Positions 33,941 through 42,500 of a stretch of DNA of 64,000 nucleotides are shown here, piece after piece. The notes beneath the pieces were generated by a model that was given only the letters and a program-made list of their open reading frames with translations, ran no database searches and had not been told where the DNA came from. Where the stretch lies: positions 1 through 64,000 of the forward strand of contig NZ_JAJOMC010000022.1 of assembly GCF_021129155.1 (NCBI RefSeq). The letters are read 5' to 3'. The stretch's first letter is position 1. Every line of letters begins with the position of its first letter. The position numbers were made by a program, and so were the translations under genes. This DNA comes from Arthrobacter sp. AK04. Lineage in GTDB: Bacteria > Actinomycetota > Actinomycetes > Actinomycetales > Micrococcaceae.

Positions 33941-36061
33941 ATGGCTAACTTGGAACCGGCGATCCCGGATGAGCAACCTTTGACCCCATTTCATGATCTG
34001 GACCACTACCTGTCCATCCCGCGGGTAAGTGGACTGGCTTTGAGCCCGGACGGCCGGCGTTTGGTCACTACAGTGGCCACACTGAACGGCAAGGGCACGG
34101 AATTTGCCACCGCCCTGTGGGAGCTTGATCCCTCGGGCCAGAAGCAGGCGCGACGGATCACCCGCAGTGCCAAGGGCGAGGCCGGAGCGGCCTTCGCGGC
34201 CAGCGGCGATGTCTACTTCACGTCGGCGCGGCCGGACCCGGACAGTCCGGAAGGCGCCCCCGTCAACGCGTTGTGGCTGCTTCCTGCGGACGGCGGCGAG
34301 GCCCGGGTGGTGCTGAACCGGCCGGGTGGCGTGGGCGCTGTGATGACCGCCAAGGCGGCGGACGCCACGTTCGTTGTCGCGGAGGTCCTGGCGGGGTCGG
34401 CGGATGAGGACGACGACGCCGAACGGCGCAAGTCCCGCAAGGACAACAAAGTTTCCGCCATCCTGCACAGCGAGTACCCGGTCCGCTATTGGGACGCTGA
34501 CCTGGGTCCGGGCCAGCCCCGTATCTTCGCCGTCGAGCAGGGAACCGACAAGGCATACGGCAAGCCGGCCACCGTGGACGCCGCGGCGCCGCTGGTCCTG
34601 CGAAACCTCACCCCCGACGCCGGACCCAGGCTCCGCGAAGCCGAGACGGCGGTGAGCCCCGACGGCAGGACCATCTACGCGAGCTACACCAGGCCGCTGG
34701 CCAAGGCTGACAGCCGCTCCATCCTGGTTGCCGTTGATGTGGCTTCCGGGAGCACCAAGGTGCTTCTGGACGAGGAAGGCATGAGCTACTTCCCGGGCCC
34801 CGTCAGCCCGGACGGCAGCACCCTGGCCGTGGTCAGCGAAAGCGACACCACGCCGCACCGGGCTCCGCAGGTCAAGCTCCATCTGCTGGATGTATCCGGG
34901 GCGGACGGCGCTCCCGGCGGCCTTACCCCCGTCGCACACGACTGGGACCGGTGGCCGAAGCCCGCGGCTTGGCTTCCTGACGGCTCCGCACTCCTGGCCA
35001 CCGCGGACGACGACGGCGCGTCGCCGGTTTTCCGGGTCAGCGTCCCCGCCGCCTCGGCTGAGGTTGGCGTCACCCGGGTGACGGAGGACGCCGCGGCCTA
35101 TACCGACGTCGTGGTTTCTCCGGACGGGCGCAGCGCCTACGCGCTCCGGAGCTCGTATGAGTTCCCGCCCGAACCTGTCCGCATCGACCTCCAGACCGGC
35201 GAGACCACGCGGCTGCCCGCCCCCGCTGAGCGGCCGGTCCGCCCCGGCAGGCTGGAACGCATTGCGGCGACGGCGGCTGACGGGTCCCGCGTCCCGGCCT
35301 ACCTGGCGCTGCCGGAAGGCGCAGCGGCGGAGTCCCCGGCGCCGATGCTGCTGTGGATCCATGGCGGGCCGCTCGGGTCATGGAACGCCTGGACCTGGCG
35401 CTGGAACCCCTGGCTGCTGACGGCCAAGGGCTACGCGGTGCTGCTGCCTGACCCGGCACTGTCCACCGGCTACGGCCAGGCCCATATCCAGCGCGGCTGG
35501 GGAACGTGGGGCAGGGCTCCCTTCACCGACCTCGTGGCGGTGACGGACGCCGCCGTCGAACGCCCTGACATCGACGCCGGCCGCACCGCTGCCATGGGTG
35601 GCTCCTTTGGCGGCTACATGGCCAACTGGGTGGCGGGACAGACGGACCGGTTCAAAGCCATCGTGACCCACGCCAGCCTGTGGGCCCTGGACCAGTTCGG
35701 TCCCACCACCGATGCCTCGCAGTACTGGCTGAAGGAAATGACCGAAGAGATGGCGCTGGAGAACTCGCCGCACCTCCATGTGGAAAACATCAGCACACCC
35801 ATGCTGGTGATCCACGGGGATAAGGACTACCGGGTACCAATCGGCGAGGGGCTGCGCCTCTGGTACGAACTGTTGTCCAGGTCAAAACTGGCCGCGGACC
35901 AGGACGGGCAGACCCCGCACCGCTTCCTGTACTTCCCCGACGAGAACCACTGGGTGCTCCAGCCGCAGCATGCCAAAGTCTGGTACCAGGTGGTGGAATC
36001 GTTCCTGGCAAAGAATGTCCTGGACCAGGAGCTGCCCCTGCCGGCTGAACTCGGGCTCTAG
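33941..36061 (+). CDS. S9 family peptidase (prolyl oligopeptidase/acylaminoacyl peptidase type)
   Basis: The 706-residue probably cytoplasmic serine peptidase has an N-terminal beta-propeller with repeated LSPDGR/VSPDG blades (about 20-430) and a C-terminal alpha/beta hydrolase domain. The catalytic triad is Ser555 in GGSFGGYMANW, Asp near 629 in VIHGDKDYRVP and His near 670 in PDENHWVLQP. LLWIHGGPLGSWNAW supplies the oxyanion hole. It would cleave short peptides or N-acylated residues. No signal peptide is present. It stands alone behind the folded clpC downstream region, with ArgA-type acetyltransferase next. Confidence 0.92.
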   Translation: MANLEPAIPDEQPLTPFHDLDHYLSIPRVSGLALSPDGRRLVTTVATLNGKGTEFATALWELDPSGQKQARRITRSAKGEAGAAFAASGDVYFTSARPDPDSPEGAPVNALWLLPADGGEARVVLNRPGGVGAVMTAKAADATFVVAEVLAGSADEDDDAERRKSRKDNKVSAILHSEYPVRYWDADLGPGQPRIFAVEQGTDKAYGKPATVDAAAPLVLRNLTPDAGPRLREAETAVSPDGRTIYASYTRPLAKADSRSILVAVDVASGSTKVLLDEEGMSYFPGPVSPDGSTLAVVSESDTTPHRAPQVKLHLLDVSGADGAPGGLTPVAHDWDRWPKPAAWLPDGSALLATADDDGASPVFRVSVPAASAEVGVTRVTEDAAAYTDVVVSPDGRSAYALRSSYEFPPEPVRIDLQTGETTRLPAPAERPVRPGRLERIAATAADGSRVPAYLALPEGAAAESPAPMLLWIHGGPLGSWNAWTWRWNPWLLTAKGYAVLLPDPALSTGYGQAHIQRGWGTWGRAPFTDLVAVTDAAVERPDIDAGRTAAMGGSFGGYMANWVAGQTDRFKAIVTHASLWALDQFGPTTDASQYWLKEMTEEMALENSPHLHVENISTPMLVIHGDKDYRVPIGEGLRLWYELLSRSKLAADQDGQTPHRFLYFPDENHWVLQPQHAKVWYQVVESFLAKNVLDQELPLPAELGL

Positions 36062-36131
36062 GTTGGTTGGCGCCGTACCGGGGCCGGCACTGTTCCCCGA
36101 GCGCAGCCATCACGCCTCGTAGGATGGCTCT

Positions 36132-36641
36132 GTGACTGAGTCCTTCCATATCCGCCCTGCCCGCACCAGCGACGTCTCCGCCATCAAGAAACTGGTGGCG
36201 CCTCTGGCAGACCAGCGGATTCTGATGGCGAAGGAAACGGTGGCCTACTACGAAAGCCTGCAGGAGTTCCGCATCGCAGAGTCCAGCGACGGCGAGGTGA
36301 TCGGCTGCGGAGCGCTGCATGTGATGTGGGAGGACCTCGCGGAAGTCCGCACCCTGGCCACGTCCGAGGACTGGCGCGGCAAAGGGGTGGGGCACGTGCT
36401 GGTGGAAAGCCTGCTCGAGGAGGCGCGTGCCGTGGGGGTGGCGCGCGTCTTCTGCCTGACTTTTGAGGTGGAGTTTTTCAAGCGCCACGGCTTCGAGGTG
36501 ATGGCTGACCAGTCAGCAGTGGATCCCGTGGTGTACTCCGAACTCCTGCGCTCCCATGACGAGGGTGTGGCTGAATTCCTGGACCTCGCCCGGGTCAAGC
36601 CCAACACCCTTGGCAACACCCGGATGATCCGGGTGCTCTAG
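36132..36641 (+). CDS. argA: Amino-acid N-acetyltransferase (short ArgA/NAGS type, GNAT)
   Basis: The 169-residue GNAT protein matches from memory the stand-alone actinobacterial N-acetylglutamate synthase (Rv2747 type): IRPARTSDVSAIKKLV, LQEFRIAESSDGEVIGCGALHVMWEDLAEVRTLA, the acetyl-CoA loop DWRGKGVGHVLVE, LTFEVEFFKRHGFE, and the C-terminal signature FLDLARVKPNTLGNTRMIRVL. It would make N-acetylglutamate for arginine synthesis in the cytoplasm. TAGGAT at 36120-36125 ends six nucleotides before the GTG, indicating a leaderless mRNA. It lies away from any arg operon. Confidence 0.85.
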   Translation: MTESFHIRPARTSDVSAIKKLVAPLADQRILMAKETVAYYESLQEFRIAESSDGEVIGCGALHVMWEDLAEVRTLATSEDWRGKGVGHVLVESLLEEARAVGVARVFCLTFEVEFFKRHGFEVMADQSAVDPVVYSELLRSHDEGVAEFLDLARVKPNTLGNTRMIRVL

Positions 36642-36687
36642 CGGCATCCTCCCCAAACGCTTCTTTACGCCCCTGACCTGCGCATAC

Positions 36688-36715
36688 TTGTTTTATTCGA
36701 ATTGATGGATAAACT
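36688..36715 (+). promoter_or_regulatory. Promoter ahead of the dha operon / candidate small RNA
   Basis: TTGTTT (36688-36693) and TAAACT (36710-36715), 16 bp apart, lie in an AT-rich patch between the acetyltransferase and dhaK. The predicted start near 36722 is only about 55 nt before a strong terminator. Confidence 0.5.
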
Positions 36716-36721
36716 TATTGA

Positions 36722-36780
36722 GGCCGGGTTGGGGGGCCCAGGGGAAAGGGACAGTCATTGGGGGCTGTCCCTTTTCTGCG
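36722..36780 (+). ncRNA. Candidate small RNA or dha leader attenuator
   Basis: About 58 nt between the promoter above and the terminator stem. A first G-rich hairpin (CCGGG ... CCCAGG side) with a run of six G is followed by the terminator hairpin, whose loop also holds five G. On the opposite strand the same region has two hairpins with C-rich loops, reminiscent of the actinobacterial 6C RNA; the strand cannot be settled from sequence alone. Confidence 0.35.
36745..36776 (+). terminator. Rho-independent terminator between argA and dhaK
   Basis: A 10-bp perfect stem (arms 36745-36754 and 36765-36774) around a 10-nt loop ends in TTTT. It lies 104 bp after the acetyltransferase stop and 110 bp before dhaK, so it ends either the upstream gene or a short leader RNA. 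Confidence 0.8.
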
Positions 36781-36886
36781 TTCCGGGCCGGACGTCCGGG
36801 CGGCTGCCGCGAACCTACCGCTGCCGGGCCTGCCGGTAGTAGGGTCAAGGTGACATTCTCCAGGAAGCAGAGCCAGGAGCACCGCC

Positions 36887-37888
36887 ATGAAAAAACTCAT
36901 CAATAACCCACGGGCCGTCGTCGAAGAATCAGTACAGGGCTTTGGCCTGGCCTATCCCGACTTGGTAACCGTCAGCACGGACCCCACGTTCATTACCCGC
37001 AAAGACGCGCCGGTGAGCGGCAAGGTGGGGCTGGTCTCCGGAGGAGGCAGCGGGCATGAACCGCTGCACGCGGGCTATGTGGGGGTGGGAATGCTCGACG
37101 CCGCCGTGCCGGGGGCGGTGTTCACCTCACCGACGCCGGACCAGATCCTTCCGGCGACCCTCGCGGCCAACTCAGGAGCCGGCGTCGTCCACATCGTGAA
37201 GAACTACACCGGCGACGTCCTGAACTTCGAAACGGCAGCCGAACTCGCGGAGGCTGAGGGCGTCAGCGTCCGCACGGTCCTGGTCAACGACGACGTCGCC
37301 GTTGAGGACTCGCTGTATACGGCCGGCCGCCGCGGCGTGGGCGGAACTGTGCTGGTGGAGAAAATTGCCGGCGCGGCCGCGGAGAGGGGCGATGGCCTCG
37401 AGGCGGTGGCGGCGTTGGGTGAACGCGTCAACGCCAACGTCCGCACCATGGGTGTGGCGCTGTCCGCATGCACCGTCCCGCACGCAGGCACGCCCAGCTT
37501 CGACCTTGCCGAGGACGAGATCGAGATCGGCATCGGTATTCACGGCGAGCCTGGCCGGCACCGGATCCCCATGGAGAACGCCGACGGCATCACGGACCGC
37601 CTGCTGGAACCTGTCCTTGCCGACCTGGGAATCGCGTCGGGGGACAGGGTGCTCCTGTTCGTCAACGGCATGGGCGGCACGCCCTTGAGCGAGCTGTATA
37701 TCGTCTTCCGGCGGGCGGCGCAGGTCCTGGCCGACCGCGGTGCAACGGTGGAACGTTCACTGGTGGGCAATTACATCACTGCCCTGGAAATGCAGGGGTG
37801 CTCCATTTCGGTACTGAGGCTTGATGATGAGCTCACGGAACTGTGGGACGCGCCGGTGCACACGGCAGCCCTTCGCTGGGGCGTGTAG
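36887..37888 (+). CDS. dhaK: Dihydroxyacetone kinase subunit DhaK
   Basis: The 333-residue subunit binds dihydroxyacetone covalently and receives phosphate from Dha[17 protein letters not shown] (about 51-66) forms the substrate loop with H57, and GIGIHGEPG carries H219, the residue that forms the hemiaminal with substrate. MKKLINNP is the canonical start. It is the first gene of dhaKLM; dhaL follows after 2 bp. It acts in glycerol/dihydroxyacetone use with phosphate from phosphoenolpyruvate. No regulator (DhaS/DhaR/DhaQ) is adjacent. Confidence 0.95.
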   Translation: MKKLINNPRAVVEESVQGFGLAYPDLVTVSTDPTFITRKDAPVSGKVGLVSGGGSGHEPLHAGYVGVGMLDAAVPGAVFTSPTPDQILPATLAANSGAGVVHIVKNYTGDVLNFETAAELAEAEGVSVRTVLVNDDVAVEDSLYTAGRRGVGGTVLVEKIAGAAAERGDGLEAVAALGERVNANVRTMGVALSACTVPHAGTPSFDLAEDEIEIGIGIHGEPGRHRIPMENADGITDRLLEPVLADLGIASGDRVLLFVNGMGGTPLSELYIVFRRAAQVLADRGATVERSLVGNYITALEMQGCSISVLRLDDELTELWDAPVHTAALRWGV

Positions 37889-37890
37889 CG

Positions 37891-38523
37891 GTGGGGCTTG
37901 ATGTTACCTGGGCCGTTAAGTGGCTGACCCTCTCCGCCCAGGCCATGGCCGAGCACCGGGTGGAGCTGATCGAACTCGACAGGGCCATCGGGGATTCGGA
38001 CCACGGGGAAAACATGGACCGGGGCTTCCAGGCTGTCCTGGACAAGCTGGCTGAGGCCCCGCCGCAGACCCCCGGGGCCGCCCTGAAGCTGACTGCCATG
38101 ACCCTGATGTCGAAGGTCGGCGGCGCAGCCGGGCCGCTGTACGGCACCGCCTTCCTCCGGGCCGCAACATCCCTCGGTGACGCGGCGGACATCGATCCCG
38201 CCGCCTGGGCAGGCGCCCTTGCCGCAGCCCGGGACGGGATCGTGGCACGCGGGAAGGCAGAGTCCGGGGACAAGACCATGGTGGATGCGTGGACGCCTGC
38301 CGTGGAAGCCGCCCGGAAGGCCGCGACGGACGGCAACGGTGATGTCCTCACCGTCCTGGTGGCGGCGGCCGAGGCTGCCGAAGCGGGCGCCGTTGCCACT
38401 GATCCCATGGTGGCGCGGAAGGGCCGCGCAAGCTACCTGGGGGAGCGCAGCGCGGGGCACCGGGACCCCGGCGCGGCCTCGTCCGCCCTGATTCTCCGCG
38501 CTGCCGTGGGGGCCGCAGCGTGA
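37891..38523 (+). CDS. dhaL: Dihydroxyacetone kinase ADP-binding subunit DhaL
   Basis: The 210-residue subunit holds ADP as a cofactor that is rephosphorylated by DhaM and passes phosphate to DhaK. The Mg/nucleotide motif is IGDSDHGENMDRGF (about 32-45, the conserved DxDHG pattern); MSKVGGAAGPLYGTAFLRAA and GDKTMVDAWTPA follow. GTG 37891 is the likely start; it lies 2 bp after dhaK. The end overlaps dhaM by 4 bp. Confidence 0.94.
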   Translation: MGLDVTWAVKWLTLSAQAMAEHRVELIELDRAIGDSDHGENMDRGFQAVLDKLAEAPPQTPGAALKLTAMTLMSKVGGAAGPLYGTAFLRAATSLGDAADIDPAAWAGALAAARDGIVARGKAESGDKTMVDAWTPAVEAARKAATDGNGDVLTVLVAAAEAAEAGAVATDPMVARKGRASYLGERSAGHRDPGAASSALILRAAVGAAA

Positions 38524-39212
38524 CAGTGAGCATCGTGGTGGTTTCCCACAGCGAGAAGATTGCCGACGGCGCCGCGGAGCTTGCCGCGCAAATGGCGCCC
38601 GACGTCCTGGTCCTCACAGCCGGGGGCACCACGGACGGAAGGATCGGCACCAGCCTGGAAAAAGTCCTGGCCGCGCTGGACAAGGTGGACAGCGGCGGCA
38701 CCGTGATCCTCACGGACTTGGGCTCGGCCGTGATGACGGCCGAATCCGCGCTCGAGTTCGCCGAGAACCCGGAAACCATGGTGCTGGCGGATGCCCCGCT
38801 GGTGGAAGGGCTGGTGGCAGCCGCGGTGGCGGCGCAGGGCGGTGCGGACATGCACGCGGTCAGGCGGGCGGCCGAGGCCGCGGGCGGTCCCGCCCGCCAT
38901 TCGGAGGACGCCCCGCTGAGGGTGGCTGGCGAAGACCCCGCCACCGGAAGGGGGCCGGACTTCACCGGCGACTTTGAGCTGGTAAACCAGGCCGGGATGC
39001 ACGCCCGCCCCGCCGCGAAGATTGCGGGCGGGCTGTCCGCGCTGGATGTGGAGGTGACGGTCAACGGGGTGGACGGGGCGTCCATGACGGGCCTGATGAC
39101 CCTCGGTGCCGGCAAGGGGTCCGTGCTGCATGTGGAAGCCTGGGGCGCCGACGCGGAACGGGCCGTGAACTACGTGGGCCGACTGGTGCAGGCAGGATTT
39201 GGCGAGCCGTAG
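38520..39212 (+). CDS. dhaM: Dihydroxyacetone kinase phosphotransfer subunit DhaM (EIIA-HPr, no EI part)
   Basis: The 230-residue protein relays phosphate from the PTS to DhaL. The N-terminal EIIA-Man-like domain has the phosphorylated His10 in VVSHSEK and VLTDLGSAVMTAE-like TDLGSA. A linker at about 115-150 leads to an HPr domain with H161 in GMHARPAAK. E. coli DhaM also has an EI N-terminal segment, which is absent here, so EI must come from the general PTS. Start GTG overlaps the dhaL stop (GTGA). It is the last gene of the operon. Confidence 0.93.
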   Translation: MTVSIVVVSHSEKIADGAAELAAQMAPDVLVLTAGGTTDGRIGTSLEKVLAALDKVDSGGTVILTDLGSAVMTAESALEFAENPETMVLADAPLVEGLVAAAVAAQGGADMHAVRRAAEAAGGPARHSEDAPLRVAGEDPATGRGPDFTGDFELVNQAGMHARPAAKIAGGLSALDVEVTVNGVDGASMTGLMTLGAGKGSVLHVEAWGADAERAVNYVGRLVQAGFGEP

Positions 39213-39280
39213 GCCTCGTTTGGGTAACCGGCGGTGTGTTCCCGGGGGTTGCGGCCCTTCCTGCGAATAAGCTCGTTGCC

Positions 39281-39457
39281 ATGGAACGGCCCCAGCTCGA
39301 AGACAGCCCCGCAGAGATTGAAGTACTGGAAGGGCAGACGTCCGTCGAGGAACTGCTGGCTGATCTTGGGTTCGAATGGCGGCACAGCACTCCGGCGCAG
39401 GATGCCGGAACGGCAACCGCCGGCGACGACGCTTTCGGGCAGCCGGCACTGTTCTGA
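39281..39457 (+). CDS. Small acidic hypothetical protein
   Basis: A 58-residue acidic protein beginning MERPQLEDSPAEIEVLEG; no membrane segment, no recognised domain. The middle (TSVEELLADLGFEW) looks helical and the tail is Ala/Gly/Asp-rich. TAAGCT at 39268-39273 ends seven nucleotides before the ATG, so a leaderless transcript is likely. The gene has its own promoter signal and lies convergent with the lipoprotein gene. Function unknown. Confidence 0.5.
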   Translation: MERPQLEDSPAEIEVLEGQTSVEELLADLGFEWRHSTPAQDAGTATAGDDAFGQPALF

Positions 39458-39509
39458 ATCAACCCTGCACTGCACCACACATCGCCTGGACCACCCTGAC
39501 CTCCAGGAG

Positions 39510-39998
39510 TCAGTCCTGCTGACGCAGGCCTTCGGCGTCGAGTATTACGGTTGCGGTAATGAAGCGGCCGCACTGCTCGCCGAACGGATAGTCCCCGCGC
39601 GGACGGAATTCGGCGCTGCGGACGGGCAGTGCTGTCCCGTCCGGCCCGGTTCCCGACGCCGTTACTGCCATGGGTGATTCGGTGAGGGCCTGCAGCATCA
39701 GCACCCCGTCTTTGCTGCCGTTCGGAGATGCCGTGGCGGAACAGCCGCCGTCGGTGCAGCCCTGGTCGATGGACGAGCTTCCCGGACGGAGCTCCACGTC
39801 GGCCTCCGTACACGTGCCGTCCTGGCAGGCTTTCAGGTGCAGGCCGGCGACCTGCTCCGCGTAGCTGGCCGGGATCATTACCGAGACTGCGGTGGCCTGG
39901 GCGATGGCCGGGCAGGGGACCGCGCCGGGGCCGGGACCGCACGCCGTGGCGAGTCCCGCCGTCGTGATAAAAGCCAAAAGCAGCCCCTGCCTGCGCAT
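39510..39998 (-). CDS. Hypothetical lipoprotein
   Basis: The 162-residue protein has a signal sequence MRRQGLLLAFITTAGLATAC with lipobox LATAC (Cys20). The exported part contains six more Cys, including KACQDGTC and DQGCTDGGC, which could form disulfides. No known domain is recognised. It is the only predicted lipoprotein in this stretch outside the transport operons. Confidence 0.7.
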   Translation of the reverse strand: MRRQGLLLAFITTAGLATACGPGPGAVPCPAIAQATAVSVMIPASYAEQVAGLHLKACQDGTCTEADVELRPGSSSIDQGCTDGGCSATASPNGSKDGVLMLQALTESPMAVTASGTGPDGTALPVRSAEFRPRGDYPFGEQCGRFITATVILDAEGLRQQD

Positions 39999-40119
39999 AC
40001 TTCAGCGTATGGCGCCGTGGCCGGAGCGTCCTTGGCCCAACCCAACTGATGCCCGCATTGTTATGGCCGATGCAGCAGTGACTGCCAAACGGAGACCGGC
40101 GTAAGCAGGGGCGCCCGCG

Positions 40120-40551
40120 TCAGTCCACAGGGAAGATACTGATGAACCACAGTGAGGCAAGGGCGAAAACGGCGAAGAAGGGGACAACGCACCCCAGCGT
40201 GGACCGGGGCTTGGAAGAAACCTGCCGCGACTCGTTGGGATTGGCGGGGTTGTAGGCCACCTCAATGGGCGCACCCGGCACCGGCTGGCTTGCAAATGGG
40301 ACCTCTGACTCGCCGGCAAACAACGTCCCCTGCGGATCCGTGAACTGGTACATCGGAAAGTACCGCCGACTGCGGCTGGACCCGCCGCCTCCGTTGGTCC
40401 ACCCCGCCACGCTGCCCGTGACGGTGGCCTGCACTTTGGGCCATGACGCGGCCTGCTGCTCTTCGCGTTTCGTGGTGCGCACAGCACGGACCACCGCGAA
40501 CGCCGCGGCGATGACGAACAGCACCCATATGACGTACAGGATCATCTTCAT
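40120..40551 (-). CDS. DUF3592 domain membrane protein
   Basis: The 143-residue protein has an N-terminal membrane segment (about 4-22), then a beta-rich extracytoplasmic domain with the DUF3592 pattern: WPKVQATVTGSV, RYFPMYQFTDPQGTLFAGESEVPFAS, GAPIEVAYNPANPNESRQV. A second membrane segment lies near the C terminus (VVPFFAVFALASLWFISIF). The YNPxNP motif is diagnostic for the family, whose role is unknown. Confidence 0.82.
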   Translation of the reverse strand: MKMILYVIWVLFVIAAAFAVVRAVRTTKREEQQAASWPKVQATVTGSVAGWTNGGGGSSRSRRYFPMYQFTDPQGTLFAGESEVPFASQPVPGAPIEVAYNPANPNESRQVSSKPRSTLGCVVPFFAVFALASLWFISIFPVD

Positions 40552-40627
40552 GGTTCCCCCTTGTTCCAGTCACCTGAAAGTATGCCATCCAGCGCATATT
40601 TTTCCTGCCCCTGCCCCTGCCTGGTGC

Positions 40628-41563
40628 TCAGGCGGGAAGCCGGTAGCCGCCGTCGTGCATCTCCGCCAAGCCGTCGGCAAGCAGGCCGGCCAGCGCCCGT
40701 TCCAGCTGTTCGGGCGCGGAATTGAGCCGGTGCAGGGCGGCCAGCGGCACGCCGATTCCCGCCGGGGCAAAGCCCAGGTCGGCCGGCTCACGGAAGAACA
40801 TGTCCGGCGGCACCGGGGTTTCGGCCAGCCGCAGTACGGCAACCACGGCACCGCGGACCTGCCTGTCCGTGCCGTGCCAGGCCTGCCCCTTGGGAATATA
40901 TGACGGCGGCGGCTCGCCTGCCGCGCGCCATGCACAGAGGTCGCTGACCGGGCAGGCTGCGCACTTTGGTGCCCGCGCGGTGCACACGAGCGCCCCCAGT
41001 TCCATGACCGCAGCGTTCCAGCGCACGGAGGAACCGTCGTCGGCCGGAAGGAGTGACGCGGCCAGGCGCATCTCCGCTGCGGTCAGCGCCGGGGCCGGAA
41101 GCGCGGAACCGGAAACCAGGCGCGCATGGACCCGCCTGATGTTGGTGTCCACCACAGTCTCCCGCCGGCCGTACGCGAAGGCAGCCACGGCGGCGGCTGT
41201 GTAGCTGCCCACCCCGGGAAGCGCCAGCAGTTCCGGGTACGTGTCCGGGACCCTGCCGTTATGGTCACTGGTAATCGCCGCGGCTGCGGCGTGCAGCCTC
41301 AGCGCACGGCGCGGATACCCCAGCCGCCCCCACGAGCGCACCGCTTCCCCTGCTGGTTCTCCAGCCAGGGCCGCCGGGGTGGGCCAGCGTTTCAGCCATT
41401 CGTGCCACACCGGCAGCACCCGGACAACGGGCGTCTGCTGGAGCATGATCTCGCTGACAAGGATGCCCCAGGGCGAACGCGCGGGCTCACGCCAGGGCAG
41501 GTCGCGGGCAGTTTCGCTGAACCAGCCGTTGATACGTTCGTGCAGCAGGTCAAGGCCGGCCAC
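40628..41563 (-). CDS. mutY: A/G-specific adenine glycosylase MutY
   Basis: The 311-residue repair enzyme removes adenine mispaired with 8-oxoguanine. The N-terminal helix-hairpin-helix domain has LPWREPARSPWGILVSEIMLQQTPV (catalytic Glu in SEIMLQQT), LPGVGSYTAAAVAAFAYG and VDTNIRRVHAR with the catalytic Asp. The [4Fe-4S] cluster ligands are C-X6-C-X2-C-X5-C at CTARAPKCAACPVSDLC. The GTG at 41563 is chosen; upstream in-frame residues are disordered and enter the divergent promoter region. The C-terminal NUDIX-like domain of other MutY proteins is shortened, as is usual in actinobacteria. Confidence 0.93.
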   Translation of the reverse strand: MAGLDLLHERINGWFSETARDLPWREPARSPWGILVSEIMLQQTPVVRVLPVWHEWLKRWPTPAALAGEPAGEAVRSWGRLGYPRRALRLHAAAAAITSDHNGRVPDTYPELLALPGVGSYTAAAVAAFAYGRRETVVDTNIRRVHARLVSGSALPAPALTAAEMRLAASLLPADDGSSVRWNAAVMELGALVCTARAPKCAACPVSDLCAWRAAGEPPPSYIPKGQAWHGTDRQVRGAVVAVLRLAETPVPPDMFFREPADLGFAPAGIGVPLAALHRLNSAPEQLERALAGLLADGLAEMHDGGYRLPA

Positions 41564-41755
41564 GGTCCCGTCGGTACTTACAGGACCCCGAGGACCGGAA
41601 GGGCGCGCGGAAACAGCGGTGGAGGAGGATTCAGTGTCGATGCCAACACTGTAATGGATGTGTTTGGGCGGGCTGAAACGGGATGTGACCAGAGCGTCGG
41701 CGGCACGGCGGCGTGGTGGGTGAACAGAAACGGGGCTGTTCTCTAGCCTAGGAGG

Positions 41756-42436
41756 ATGGGCAGGCAAGGCGAATCATCACCACATGGCAGGGCACCGGGA
41801 TCCGGTTCCACTGCCGTCCGCAAGCCGAGCGCGGCTGTGTACCGCCGCCGTCGGCTCTTCCTGGGCGGGGTACTCCTTTTGGTCATCGCACTGGTCAGCA
41901 GCTTCGCCGTGGCCGGTGCCTTGGGCAATAAGTCCGAGCAGGCCGCGTCCACGGGGACGGCGGCTTCTGCAGAACCTGCGGCCGGGGCCTCCCCTTCGCC
42001 GTCGGCGTCCGACCCCGCGGCGACGCCCACGCCGTCAGCCACGCCCGGCTGCAACCAGAACCTGGTGACTGTTTCCGCGTCCACCGACAAGGCAGCGTAT
42101 GGGCATGGTGAAAACCCCATGCTGACGCTCAAGGTGACCAACGGCGGCACCATGCCCTGCGAAGTCAACATCGGTACCTCACAGATGGAGTTCCTGGTGA
42201 CCAGCGGCCCGGACCGGATCTTCTCCTCCCGCGACTGCCAGGCAAAGAGCGAGGACCTGGTGAAGGTCATCGCGCCGGGAGCCAGCGAGACGGCCAACTT
42301 CCCCTGGTCCCGCAACCGGAGCGTGGAGGGCTGCCAGCCCATTGAGGCGAAGCCGGGCGGCGGCGGGGCGTACTACATTTTCACGGCGAAACTTGGGTCC
42401 AAAGCAAGCCCCAAGGCTGTCTTCCAGCTGAATTAG
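41756..42436 (+). CDS. Membrane-anchored hypothetical protein next to disA
   Basis: The 226-residue protein has a basic N terminus, one membrane segment at about 34-56 (LFLGGVLLLVIALVSSFAVAG), a Ser/Ala/Pro-rich linker (about 60-100) and an extracytoplasmic beta-sandwich-like domain with four Cys (GCNQN, MPCEV, RDCQA, EGCQP) that could form two disulfides. The position between mutY and disA corresponds to a membrane protein in mycobacteria (Rv3587c). TAGCCT at 41744-41749 ends six nucleotides before the ATG, although AGGAGG also lies there. Function unknown. Confidence 0.75.
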   Translation: MGRQGESSPHGRAPGSGSTAVRKPSAAVYRRRRLFLGGVLLLVIALVSSFAVAGALGNKSEQAASTGTAASAEPAAGASPSPSASDPAATPTPSATPGCNQNLVTVSASTDKAAYGHGENPMLTLKVTNGGTMPCEVNIGTSQMEFLVTSGPDRIFSSRDCQAKSEDLVKVIAPGASETANFPWSRNRSVEGCQPIEAKPGGGGAYYIFTAKLGSKASPKAVFQLN

Positions 42437-42443
42437 CATCGAC

Positions 42444-42491
42444 TGCTCCGTAAATGCCGTTTTCAGCCTCCATAACGACGATTACGGAGCA
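42444..42491. terminator. Inverted repeat between convergent genes, probable bidirectional terminator
   Basis: TGCTCCGTAA (42444-42453) pairs perfectly with 42482-42491. Inner bases pair further with two mismatches and one wobble, giving about 16 pairs. No T-run follows. It fills the gap between the membrane-protein gene and disA. Confidence 0.6.
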
Positions 42492-42500
42492 AACGCTGGG

